Source: G11 sp947167445 | GTDB lineage: Bacteria; Bacillota; Clostridia; Lachnospirales; Lachnospiraceae | Direction: 5' to 3' | Length of the DNA stretch: 64,000 bases | NCBI GenBank assembly: GCA_947167445.1 | Contig: CAMVID010000015.1 | Location: 1 to 64,000, forward strand | In this document: positions 33,692-41,853 of the stretch, in pieces | How positions within the stretch are numbered: the stretch's first letter is position 1 | Layout of the letters: the number at the start of each line of letters is the position of its first letter | Notes under the pieces: generated by a model | The model's database searches: none | Seen by the model: the letters and a program-made list of their open reading frames with translations, nothing else | Told to the model about the DNA's origin: nothing | Made by a program: the position numbers and the translations under genes

Positions 33692-36071
33692 TTTGTTCCA
33701 TTAACCCCTTAATATCTTTTTGTGCCTTTTCAAATTCTATTTCTGAAATGTCTTCTCTTATGGCCTTAAGTCTGTTTAGGATTTCACTGTCTTTGCTGTT
33801 TTCCATCAGCTCGTCTATAAGTCTTAAGGATTCCACACGGTTGTAGCTTTCCAAAGACTCCAAAAGTTCTTTTGCTGTTTCATACAAATCAGCGGATGCA
33901 AGATAAGCTTCTTTCACCGGCTGTTCATGAGACTCTGTTATATTGCTGTTCTTATTAAACTCTGTTAAGAATGCATCCACGCCCTCCTTGGCTCTGAGCC
34001 ATTCAAACTTAACAAAGCCTGCTGCAGAAGTAATATATGAAATATCCTCCTGCCTTGCCCTCTTCTCAAGTCTCTTTGCGGTATGATAAAGGTCAGTGGC
34101 TCCCACATTTCTGGCATTTCCCTTAAGAGAGTGGAAAAGTATGGTCAAGTCAGCCAGGTTCTTCGCATCAAGTCTGGTCTCAAGATTTGCCAGCTCCTTT
34201 TCGTAATTCTCTGCGAAGTAGCCTGCGATTCTGGCATACTGCTTTAAGTCGCCTCCCAGGTACCTAAGGCCTTCAGACAGGCTGATGTCGTAGGGCTTTA
34301 GGAGTTCGGAATACATATCGATCTGTTCCTGCGTGTATTCCTCGGATGCCTTTACATCTATTCTTGTTACAAGTCTTGCGGGAAGATGCTCCGAGATTTC
34401 CTGCTCAAGAAGATGCCAGTCAATGGGTTTATAAAGACATCCATCAAAGCCCTTTTGTAAAAACATCTCCTTCTTATCAGCGGACACATCTGCAGTGAGA
34501 ACAAGAATGGGGGTGTGCTTGTCCCCGTCCATTTCTCTTAAATGCTCCATAGCCTGTAATCCATCGATTTCAGGCATCATGTAATCCATCAAAACCAGAT
34601 CAGGCTTCTCTGTGGCAAACTTCTCATAGCTGTCCCTGGCATCATCTGCCGTAATTACGTGTATAAGGGTTTTCTTAAGAAGTGATTTCACAACGCTTAA
34701 ATTCATCTTGTTGTCATCAACCACCAAAATCTTGGCATCCGGAGCAACAAAGGAACCGTTTTTAAATTCATTTCCGAAGGTTTCAACCTCATCTCCTATT
34801 TCCTGTTCAACAGTGAAATAGAACTTACTGCCCTTACCGTATTCACTTTCAACGTAAATTCTGCTTCCGAAAAGTTCCGCCAGTCCCTGGGCAATAGCAA
34901 GGCCCAAGCCGGTGCCTTCTATGTTCCTGTTCTTTGCAAGGTCGGCACGCTCAAAGCTTGAGAAAATCGTCTTAAGAGCAGCCTTCTCAATTCCCACACC
35001 TGTATCCTTAACCTCAAAGTAAAGTCTTACCTTATCCTCTGAAGTGCTTTCGTTTCTGACTGTAAAGGTTATGCAGCCTTCTTTTGTGTATTTAATGGAG
35101 TTTGAAAGAAGGTTGGTTATAATCTGCAGGAGCTTACGCATGTCGCCCTTAAGAACTTTTGGGATATATCCGGTTTTTTCTATCAAAAATTCCAGGCTCT
35201 TATTTGCGGCTTCCTTGCCGAAATATGCGCTGATGTTACCAAGCATTTCTGAGAAGTCATAGGGCTCATTAATGAGTTCTTCCTTCACCGCATTAAGCCT
35301 TGAAAACTGCAGCACCTGGTTAACCTCAAAGAGAAGCTGCTTACCTGCCGCTTCGGCATTCTTGGCATACTCTCTTATGGTATCGCTGTCAGACTCCCTG
35401 TAAATCATCTCGTTCATTCCCATCATCATGTTGATGGGGGTTCTGATTTCATGGCTCATGTTGGCAAGGAAACGGCTCTTGGCTTTGCTGGCCTCCTCGG
35501 CAATTTCCTTCTGCTTCCTGTACTGAGCTATGTATACTAAGAAAATCAGGCCGATGGCAATTCCAGCCAGGACGAATCCCGTTACCTGGTCAAGGAGCAT
35601 GTCTTCTTCTGACACATAGTCATTAACCAACTGGGGATAAATGTATGCGACGCAGCACACTCCTACGTAGTAAAGGGTCTCAATGGTCTCCATTACTATT
35701 AAGAGTTTGCCTCTGAACATCAGAAATGAGAAAACAAGGGAGAAAGTGAAAAAATAGGGCATGGAGCCGTACAATCCGCCCATTTCAAAGAAAAGCATGG
35801 TAAACAGTCCCATGAATACCGCAATGGTGGTAATTATGTAGCCCACCACGTATTTGCCGGTCTTGTCCACGAACCACAACAAAAGAATACTTAAGATGGC
35901 AGCTGCAAAGTTAATTAATCCACCGGAAATGGAAAGCCCCATCAGGATGCTTTGAAGCCCCGCAAAAATACTTACCAGAATTCCTGCAATACCAAGGACT
36001 TTAAAGAGCGTGATTTCAATCTCCGAGTCCTTCTTAATATAATGTAGAAATTTGTCCTTAAGTTCTTTCAT
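33663..36071 (-). CDS. Hybrid sensor histidine kinase with receiver and HPt domains
   Basis: 802 residues. About six membrane helices (residues 20-185) with short loops, so the signal is probably membrane-borne or small. Then HisKA with FLANMSHEIRTPIN, ATPase domain with GTGLGLAIAQG, a receiver (AKILVVDDNKMN, LVLMDYMMPEIDG) and a C-terminal HPt domain (FHSLKGNARNVGA). It is a full phosphorelay in one chain, handing on to the regulator gene it overlaps. Signal unknown. Confidence 0.94.
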   Translation of the reverse strand: MKELKDKFLHYIKKDSEIEITLFKVLGIAGILVSIFAGLQSILMGLSISGGLINFAAAILSILLLWFVDKTGKYVVGYIITTIAVFMGLFTMLFFEMGGLYGSMPYFFTFSLVFSFLMFRGKLLIVMETIETLYYVGVCCVAYIYPQLVNDYVSEEDMLLDQVTGFVLAGIAIGLIFLVYIAQYRKQKEIAEEASKAKSRFLANMSHEIRTPINMMMGMNEMIYRESDSDTIREYAKNAEAAGKQLLFEVNQVLQFSRLNAVKEELINEPYDFSEMLGNISAYFGKEAANKSLEFLIEKTGYIPKVLKGDMRKLLQIITNLLSNSIKYTKEGCITFTVRNESTSEDKVRLYFEVKDTGVGIEKAALKTIFSSFERADLAKNRNIEGTGLGLAIAQGLAELFGSRIYVESEYGKGSKFYFTVEQEIGDEVETFGNEFKNGSFVAPDAKILVVDDNKMNLSVVKSLLKKTLIHVITADDARDSYEKFATEKPDLVLMDYMMPEIDGLQAMEHLREMDGDKHTPILVLTADVSADKKEMFLQKGFDGCLYKPIDWHLLEQEISEHLPARLVTRIDVKASEEYTQEQIDMYSELLKPYDISLSEGLRYLGGDLKQYARIAGYFAENYEKELANLETRLDAKNLADLTILFHSLKGNARNVGATDLYHTAKRLEKRARQEDISYITSAAGFVKFEWLRAKEGVDAFLTEFNKNSNITESHEQPVKEAYLASADLYETAKELLESLESYNRVESLRLIDELMENSKDSEILNRLKAIREDISEIEFEKAQKDIKGLMEQNGTGNNSIH

Positions 36072-36110
36072 ACCCTCTTCCCAATCTCATAAAGAATTTC
36101 AAACTTAAGT

Positions 36111-36144
36111 AATACCCTTCCAAGCTATCGCCAGGAAGGGTATT
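36111..36144. terminator. Hairpin between aminotransferase and kinase operons
   Basis: An 11-bp perfect stem (AATACCCTTCC with its complement, 36111-36121 and 36134-36144) with a 12-nt loop. It lies in the 104-bp gap between the kinase start and the aminotransferase stop, about 30 bp beyond the latter. The T-run is poor (TATTACTT), so it is a weak terminator or an mRNA 3' stabiliser. Confidence 0.5.
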
Positions 36145-36175
36145 CCCTCTTACTCAATTATAGATTTAGTACACC

Positions 36176-37675
36176 TTATTTTACAAGACCCTTGTCTGTC
36201 TTTTTAACGTGTTTGAATACGTTCTCGAATCTGTTAAGAGCCTCATCAATGATTTCAGGAGTATCTGCCATTGATGTGTAAAGTCTTGAACCTGCAAGGG
36301 TTACGATACCGTTTGCCATGTAAGCTGCACCCATCTTCTCCATGGAGTCTTTTCTCACATACATCATATCCTTATTCTTAAGGATGCCGAGAGCTGACTT
36401 AATGAAGCTTAAGGATGAGAAGTCGAAGCTCATAGCACCTGTACACTCAAGGTGACAGATTGAACCCTGGTTGTAAGCAACGAAAGGAAGACCGTAACGA
36501 TCGATTAATTCCTTTAAGCCGTCTGTAAGCTTGTCGCCCATCTTGCCTGCCTTCTCACAAGCGTTCTGTGCTGCGATTTCCTGAATGGCTGCTGTACCTG
36601 CCACACATGATAAGGGGTTGGCTGCCAGGGTACCGCCAACGTATGCACGATGTTTACCTGTTGCAAGGCCTGCTGCCATTAACTGTGCATATTCTTTCTT
36701 ACCGCCGACACCGCCTGCTGCGGGATATCCGCCTGCGATAATCTTACCAAAGATTGTAAGATCGGGTACTACATCGAAGTATTCCTGAGCACCGCCGATG
36801 CCTACACGGAAGCCGGTAACAACCTCATCGAAGATAAGGAGTGCGCCGTACTTGTCGCAAAGCTCACGAACGTGCTTGTTGTAATCTCTTGCAATGGGTC
36901 TTGTACCACTCTCGGGACCGCAGGGCTCAACCATAACTGCAGCTGTGCCGCCTTTTAAGCGGTTTCTCTTAAGAATTGCCTCCAGCATATTTAAGTCGTT
37001 GGGTCTGCACTCATCTGTGGTTCTGTAATCTGCTCCGGGGATACCGTGGGATTCAAGAAGTCCACGAGATCCGGGAATCTTTAAGCCGTATACAAGCTGA
37101 TCTGACCAGCCGTGGTATGCACCACCCATCTTGATAATTCTCTTTTTGCCTGTAGCAATACGAGCGATACGAAGAGCTGCCATACATGATTCTGTACCTG
37201 AACCAAGCATTCTGAACATCTCTACGTTAGGCATGTGCTTGTTGATTTCCTTAGCAAGCATAAGCTCTGACTCGTGAAGAAGACCGGTTACAGGACCACA
37301 CTCTTCAAGTAATTTCTCTACTCTCTTTCTTACGGGTTCGTAGTTACTTCCAAGGATTGTAGGACCACCTGCCTGAAGGAAGTCAATGTATTTGTTGCCA
37401 TCCTTATCATAAAGATAAGCGCCTTCGGCTTTCTCCATACACATGGGGAAGGGCTTGTTGAAAGCAAGGTTATGCTGTACACCGCCGGGGATGTAGTTCT
37501 TTGCTTCCTCATAAACTGCCTTTGATGCCTTACATTTCTCATCATAGTAGGGCATAATCTCTGAGTTATAGTACTCATCATCTACTTCCCAGATAGGCTG
37601 ACTTGTCAGCTTCTTAAGTCTGGCATTGATCTCACTGGGGTCGTCCCATCTTGAAATTCCGCAATTGTTACTCAT
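36176..37675 (-). CDS. Class III (glutamate-1-semialdehyde-type) aminotransferase
   Basis: 499 residues from ATG 37675, with GGAGG 8 nt upstream; an ATG five codons earlier lacks one. PLP Lys is in TIFGKIIAGGYP, and the Asp in LLIFDEVVTGFR; GSGTESCMAALRIAR binds the cofactor phosphate. It resembles glutamate-1-semialdehyde 2,1-aminomutase and related transaminases, but there are no tetrapyrrole genes near. In this operon with a sugar kinase and aldolase it may instead transaminate a sugar-derived carbonyl compound (inference). Overlaps the GtrA gene by 8 bp. Confidence 0.9.
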   Translation of the reverse strand: MSNNCGISRWDDPSEINARLKKLTSQPIWEVDDEYYNSEIMPYYDEKCKASKAVYEEAKNYIPGGVQHNLAFNKPFPMCMEKAEGAYLYDKDGNKYIDFLQAGGPTILGSNYEPVRKRVEKLLEECGPVTGLLHESELMLAKEINKHMPNVEMFRMLGSGTESCMAALRIARIATGKKRIIKMGGAYHGWSDQLVYGLKIPGSRGLLESHGIPGADYRTTDECRPNDLNMLEAILKRNRLKGGTAAVMVEPCGPESGTRPIARDYNKHVRELCDKYGALLIFDEVVTGFRVGIGGAQEYFDVVPDLTIFGKIIAGGYPAAGGVGGKKEYAQLMAAGLATGKHRAYVGGTLAANPLSCVAGTAAIQEIAAQNACEKAGKMGDKLTDGLKELIDRYGLPFVAYNQGSICHLECTGAMSFDFSSLSFIKSALGILKNKDMMYVRKDSMEKMGAAYMANGIVTLAGSRLYTSMADTPEIIDEALNRFENVFKHVKKTDKGLVK

Positions 37676-38126
37676 TAGTGTTTCCTCCATTTTCTTTATC
37701 TTTAATTGCTCTTTCGTTTGTGTCTATTGATTTACCGAATACTACGAATCTGTCGTAGAGATACTCGGTAATAAAATTACAAGCCATGTTAAGTCCGGTA
37801 ACTATGTACTCGTTCCAGCCCCTGGTTTCTGCCAGGTAGTTTCCCGCGATGGTACTTAAAGGTGTGAACACTGCGTAGAACGCGGCGACTTTTAACATCG
37901 CTATGGGAACATTATTGGCGGACTGGAAGGTGAACTGTCTATTTAAGGTGAAGTTCCAAACCACCGAAAGTACCAGAGCTATAAGATACTTGGGCCAATA
38001 GGGCCAGGGTGTAAATCTTTCAAGCAATGTGAAAGACAGAATCTCTATTACTCCTGCCGATACGGAAAAGAGGCAGAACTTAATCATCCTGGCAATTTCT
38101 TTTTTCTTTTCTGTGTCTGCTGCCAT
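37668..38126 (-). CDS. GtrA-like membrane protein
   Basis: 152 residues with four membrane helices and the family features (FCLFSVSAGVIEILSFTLLE, then WNFTLNRQFTFQ and TEYLYDRFVVFG). GtrA proteins flip lipid-linked sugars or are of unknown role. It sits oddly between an aldolase gene (1 bp gap) and an aminotransferase gene (overlap 8 bp). Confidence 0.88.
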   Translation of the reverse strand: MAADTEKKKEIARMIKFCLFSVSAGVIEILSFTLLERFTPWPYWPKYLIALVLSVVWNFTLNRQFTFQSANNVPIAMLKVAAFYAVFTPLSTIAGNYLAETRGWNEYIVTGLNMACNFITEYLYDRFVVFGKSIDTNERAIKDKENGGNTNE

Positions 38127-38127
38127 C

Positions 38128-39108
38128 CTATTTTCCTTTCTGCTTGGAGTATTTCTTCTTGTATACGAATCTCATAAGTGCGCAGTCAAAGGCACCCAGT
38201 GCTATTTTGACGTTTAATGCATCGGTTAAGCGTTTGGAAATTGCCGACTTGATGATTAACATCTCAAGGGCTTTGGCATCATCAGGGTCCTCAGTAAGAA
38301 TTACGGCGCCTACGCCCTTCACAAGTACCAGATCCTGTTTATTAAGAGCCTTAAGAAGGTCTGCGTCGTTATTTGAGATGACTCTGATTTTGCCTCCTAT
38401 CATCTGAGCAATGTCGTCAAGCTGGCATTTAAAGCCTTTGCCCTCAGCAATTGCAAGGACATTTTCGTCATCGACGATTATTGCGTCTTTGCAGGCGTTT
38501 CTAAAGGTGGAACTGAGCTCGACCTTGTTGATGAGGGGCTTAAAGACGTTTTTCTCCACTGCTCTCTTGCAGACTTCCTCAAGAAGCTCGGCCTTTCTCA
38601 CCGCGTCAAATCTGTCTGCGCCGCAGATGACCGCGCCGTGATGAATCATGAGAACAACCTTGGAGCCCTTAAGCATCTGCTCTTCAACGTTGTATTTAAG
38701 TTTTCCGGTTCCGGGAAGTCCGTATCCCGCAACTCTTATTTCGCCGAGGATTTCCTTCTCCTCGTGGGTCAGATCAAGTATTCCAGTGCCCACAAGGCCC
38801 ACTGCTGTGGCGTAATCCTGGTGAGTGTGAACAACGAACTTAACGTCGTCAAAAATCTGATATGCGGAAGCATGTATTTTTTTCTCGCTGGAGGGCTTCC
38901 TTGGACCGTCATAGGTTCCGTCCTCCATGTTGTATACCGGCACATCCTCGGGAGTCATCAAATCATAAGCAAGACCGCTGGGTGATATTGCAAAATGCGT
39001 TGCGTCCTTTCTTGCGCTTATGTTTCCCCAGGTTCTGGCAACCAGCTTCTTCTCCACCAGTTCCATTCCTGTGTCCGAGACCAGTTTTCTAAGTTCCAAA
39101 TCTTCCAT
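38128..39108 (-). CDS. Class II aldolase/adducin family protein with extended C-terminus
   Basis: 326 residues, about 110 longer than a usual member. The N-terminal part has TWGNISARKD, SPSGLAYD, the zinc ligands in KKIHASAYQ and VVHTHQDYA and a later HHGAVICGADRFDAV. After residue 215 a second stretch (LVLVKGVGAVILTEDPDDA) resembles the end of another aldolase II domain, without metal ligands. It would cleave or isomerise a phosphorylated sugar made by the kinase upstream. Gap to the kinase gene is 16 bp. Confidence 0.88.
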   Translation of the reverse strand: MEDLELRKLVSDTGMELVEKKLVARTWGNISARKDATHFAISPSGLAYDLMTPEDVPVYNMEDGTYDGPRKPSSEKKIHASAYQIFDDVKFVVHTHQDYATAVGLVGTGILDLTHEEKEILGEIRVAGYGLPGTGKLKYNVEEQMLKGSKVVLMIHHGAVICGADRFDAVRKAELLEEVCKRAVEKNVFKPLINKVELSSTFRNACKDAIIVDDENVLAIAEGKGFKCQLDDIAQMIGGKIRVISNNDADLLKALNKQDLVLVKGVGAVILTEDPDDAKALEMLIIKSAISKRLTDALNVKIALGAFDCALMRFVYKKKYSKQKGK

Positions 39109-39124
39109 CTGTCTGTCCCGCCTC

Positions 39125-40717
39125 CTAATCGTTCATTTCTGAAAACAGTTTCTTATTTGCTCCGTGGAGCTTTTTGAATACTGCATAGTTTTTGTCGTAA
39201 ATTGCTCTGTTGTCGGGGTTTGGCTTAAAGGTGTTCTTAACCTTTATGTAGTGCCTTACATTGTCGATGGAATCCACGATTCCAAGTCCGACACCTGCTA
39301 TCATTGCCGCTCCCACGGCTCCCACGTCCTGAGAGTCCTCAACGGTTTCAATGGTGCGTCCCGTGATGTCCGCCAGAATCTGGCAGGTTACCTCTGAGAG
39401 GGCGCCGCCGCCCACGAATCTTATGGTCTTTGAGGTTTCCACCTTCTTGTCCTCACACTCAAGCATCCATCTTAAGTGGAAGCAGATACCCTCCAAAACC
39501 GCACGAATCATCTCGGTCTTTCCTGTTTCTATCTTTATGTTGAAAAAGATTCCCGCAGCATCGGGATCCTCGAAAGGACATCTGTTTCCGTGAAGCCAAG
39601 GGGTGAAGATTACCCCGTTTGAACCGGGCGGGCAATTCTTAATGGTGTCAGAGAGGTAATCGTAAAGGCTTATGTAAGTTGATTCCGTACACTCTGCCAC
39701 ATGCTGTTTCTTAAGGTAAATGCCGATTTCGTCAAGAGCCAGATGCTCCTTTACCCACTCGAAACACTTGCCTGCGGTTTCCATCTCGGCAAAGTAGTTA
39801 AATATTCCTTCCTTGGCGCCTACAGTTGCGGCTATCATGGAAACTATATCAACTATCTGTTTGCTTGTTACGGTTGACACCCATCCGGAGGTTCCGGAGT
39901 AAATATGGGTTTCGCCGGGTTTTACACAACCGGCACCGACTCCGATAAGGGTGGCATCGCCGCCTCCGCCAAATACGGGAGTTCCGGCTTTAAGGCCCAA
40001 ATCTTCTGCAGCCTTCTCCGTGAGGCCGCCTGCCTTGTCGGTACACTCAATAACCTTGGGAAGGTGATTTTTATCAACGCCAAAGGCTTTGCACAGGCCC
40101 TGATTCCATTCCCACTTGCCATCTCTTGTGTCGTAAAGGAAGGTGGCGTAGGCGGAATCCTTGGTCATTACGAATTCACCTGTGCATCTTAAAATCAGGT
40201 ATTCCTTAACGTCCAGCCATTTATATATTTTCTTGTAAACTTCAGGTTCATATTCCTTAACCCATCTGTATTTCCAAATGGGGTCCTTTGCGGAAGTAGG
40301 TGCTGCAGTAGTTGCCCTTAGAGCTTTGATGAGCTTAGGGATGCTTAAGCCTGCAACTCTGGGGCCGGCGCCGGCGTACTTTGCCATAACTTCCTCCGCA
40401 CGCTGATCCATATAGCTCATGGGGCGCCTTAAGAGGTTACCCTCCTTATCCACGAGAACCAGACCCTGCATCTGTGAACAGAAGCTGATTCCGAAGATTT
40501 CGCTGGAGTCTATTCCTGTCTTCTCAAGGAGAGTTTTGGTGCTGTCACACATGGCTTTCCACCACTCATCTCCGTCCTGCTCGGCCCCGCCGTTGTCAAG
40601 AATGTAGAGTTTGTATGAACCATATGCGCCGTCCACCAGCTCAACCTTTTCCCCAATGGAGAACAGGCAGGTTTTTACCCCCGTTGTTCCCACATCATAC
40701 GATATTACATATCCCAT
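39125..40717 (-). CDS. FGGY-family carbohydrate kinase (xylulokinase-like)
   Basis: 530 residues. It starts MGYVISYDVGTTGVKTCLF (ATPase phosphate-1 motif) and has SFCSQMQGLVLVD, MDQRA, a catalytic-type Asp in GGGGDATLIGVGAG, IYSGTSGW and a late RFVGGGALS. It phosphorylates a pentulose or similar sugar. First of four metabolic genes downstream of a TetR regulator in the same direction, 11 bp after it. The true substrate is unknown. Confidence 0.92.
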   Translation of the reverse strand: MGYVISYDVGTTGVKTCLFSIGEKVELVDGAYGSYKLYILDNGGAEQDGDEWWKAMCDSTKTLLEKTGIDSSEIFGISFCSQMQGLVLVDKEGNLLRRPMSYMDQRAEEVMAKYAGAGPRVAGLSIPKLIKALRATTAAPTSAKDPIWKYRWVKEYEPEVYKKIYKWLDVKEYLILRCTGEFVMTKDSAYATFLYDTRDGKWEWNQGLCKAFGVDKNHLPKVIECTDKAGGLTEKAAEDLGLKAGTPVFGGGGDATLIGVGAGCVKPGETHIYSGTSGWVSTVTSKQIVDIVSMIAATVGAKEGIFNYFAEMETAGKCFEWVKEHLALDEIGIYLKKQHVAECTESTYISLYDYLSDTIKNCPPGSNGVIFTPWLHGNRCPFEDPDAAGIFFNIKIETGKTEMIRAVLEGICFHLRWMLECEDKKVETSKTIRFVGGGALSEVTCQILADITGRTIETVEDSQDVGAVGAAMIAGVGLGIVDSIDNVRHYIKVKNTFKPNPDNRAIYDKNYAVFKKLHGANKKLFSEMND

Positions 40718-40728
40718 GTATTCCTCCT

Positions 40729-41355
40729 TTACATTCCCAGCGCGTTACAAATAAATCTCACCAGCTCGTGCTCCATAGCCTCGTCATCCTCTAATGCCGT
40801 GTTTCCAAGATAGAGTTTCAGCCTCTCCTTATAGTAGTCGCAGCTGTAGGAGAACTGGAGCATCATAAACAGGTTATCTATAAAGAAGGCCACCGTGGCA
40901 GGGTCAAGATCCTTACGGCACTTCCCCTCTTCCCTGGCCTTTCTCAACAAGTCTGTATAAACAAGTGCGGATATTCCCTCAATCTCCTCAGCCAACATCC
41001 CTGCAAATTCCTTGGCACCACCTGATGTAATCTCGTTGTACATCATGTTGATGTTGACATTTCTCTTGGAGTGATTGATTAGAGTTCTTACCACTGCCCT
41101 GATGCTTGCTTCAAGATTGTCACTCTTAAAAGCAACTTCCTTTAAGGCATCCGTCAAGGCATTAAGGCCGTATCTTACACATGCCAAAAACAAGTCCTTC
41201 TTGTCTGCGTAGTACTTGTAGATAACGCCTACGCTTACTCCGGCGTTCTTGGCAATACGGGAAAGATTAGCCCCCACAAAACCCTCGTGGGCGAACTCAG
41301 CAATACCCGAATCTATAATTATCTGTATCTGTTCGTCTGTGAGTTTCTTGTACAT
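40729..41355 (-). CDS. TetR family transcriptional regulator
   Basis: 208 residues. Helix-turn-helix in residues about 10-55 (EFAHEGFVGANLSRIAKNAG, then VGVIYKYYADKKDLF), the rest a helical ligand domain. It is the first gene of the kinase - aldolase - GtrA - aminotransferase operon and most likely represses it. An 18-bp palindrome 72 bp upstream (41427-41444) is a candidate binding site. Confidence 0.92.
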   Translation of the reverse strand: MYKKLTDEQIQIIIDSGIAEFAHEGFVGANLSRIAKNAGVSVGVIYKYYADKKDLFLACVRYGLNALTDALKEVAFKSDNLEASIRAVVRTLINHSKRNVNINMMYNEITSGGAKEFAGMLAEEIEGISALVYTDLLRKAREEGKCRKDLDPATVAFFIDNLFMMLQFSYSCDYYKERLKLYLGNTALEDDEAMEHELVRFICNALGM

Positions 41356-41426
41356 AGGTTGGTTTCCTCCGGGTAGGCTTCTGCTTCACCCTGAGATTTG
41401 CTCTTGTTCTTGGATTTGTTTCCTCT

Positions 41427-41444
41427 CGTGAATCATCATTCACG
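41427..41444. promoter_or_regulatory. Candidate TetR operator
   Basis: CGTGAAT-CATC-ATTCACG, 7-bp arms with a 4-nt centre, upstream of the tetR-type gene. It has the size and symmetry of TetR operators and nothing else in this stretch explains it. An AT-rich TTTATAAG lies next to it on the minus strand. Confidence 0.5.
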
Positions 41445-41493
41445 TCTTATAAATAAAGTATCACATATTGTTTTGTTGCGCAAGGGGAAATAT

Positions 41494-41572
41494 GTGCGTT
41501 TTGGGGACTGGCGTGTCTTGGCATGCGTAGTGCGCCAAGCAGGCCTGTCCCCAAATTGCACGTATTTGCACA
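41494..41572. repeat. Degenerate palindromic GGGGACAGG repeat (copy 4)
   Basis: One arm reads GTGCGTTTTGGGGACTGG and the other CCTGTCCCCAAATTGCAC (to 41561), with a decayed centre containing TTGGC...GCCAA. A loose TTTGCAC follows. It is an eroded member of the family at 1, 1281, 4569, 52494 and 53154. It abuts the 277-bp inverted repeat starting at 41577. Confidence 0.7.
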
Positions 41573-41576
41573 TTGG

Positions 41577-41853
41577 GCGGATAATTTCTTGTTTTTCCTT
41601 GTCTTATCCGCTGATTTGGCTTTCCTTGGTTTACATAAGTATGTAACTTTTGGGATTTCTACTAATAGAACCCCGAAATCGCGAATTTATTATGCTTCCG
41701 AAGCCCCAAAAAGGGCAAAATCAAGCAAAATAAGCGGATAAATCAGGTGATTTCACCTGATTATCCGCTTTTCTAGCTTGTTTTGGTTTACATAACGTTT
41801 CCGAAAGCATAACAAATGTGAGAAATCGCAATTTTGTTATGTCGTCGGCAATT
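41577..41853. repeat. 277-bp inverted repeat, left copy
   Basis: Nearly identical, in inverse orientation, to 45252-45528; the inner half is almost unchanged and the outer half has more substitutions. It holds an internal 18-bp hairpin (41732-41770, AGCGGATA arms), and twice the sequence GGTTTACATAA. The stop codon and last residues (LPTT) of the CotH gene lie inside it. It ends within 2 bp of GGCAATT on both copies. No open frame of its own. Confidence 0.9.
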
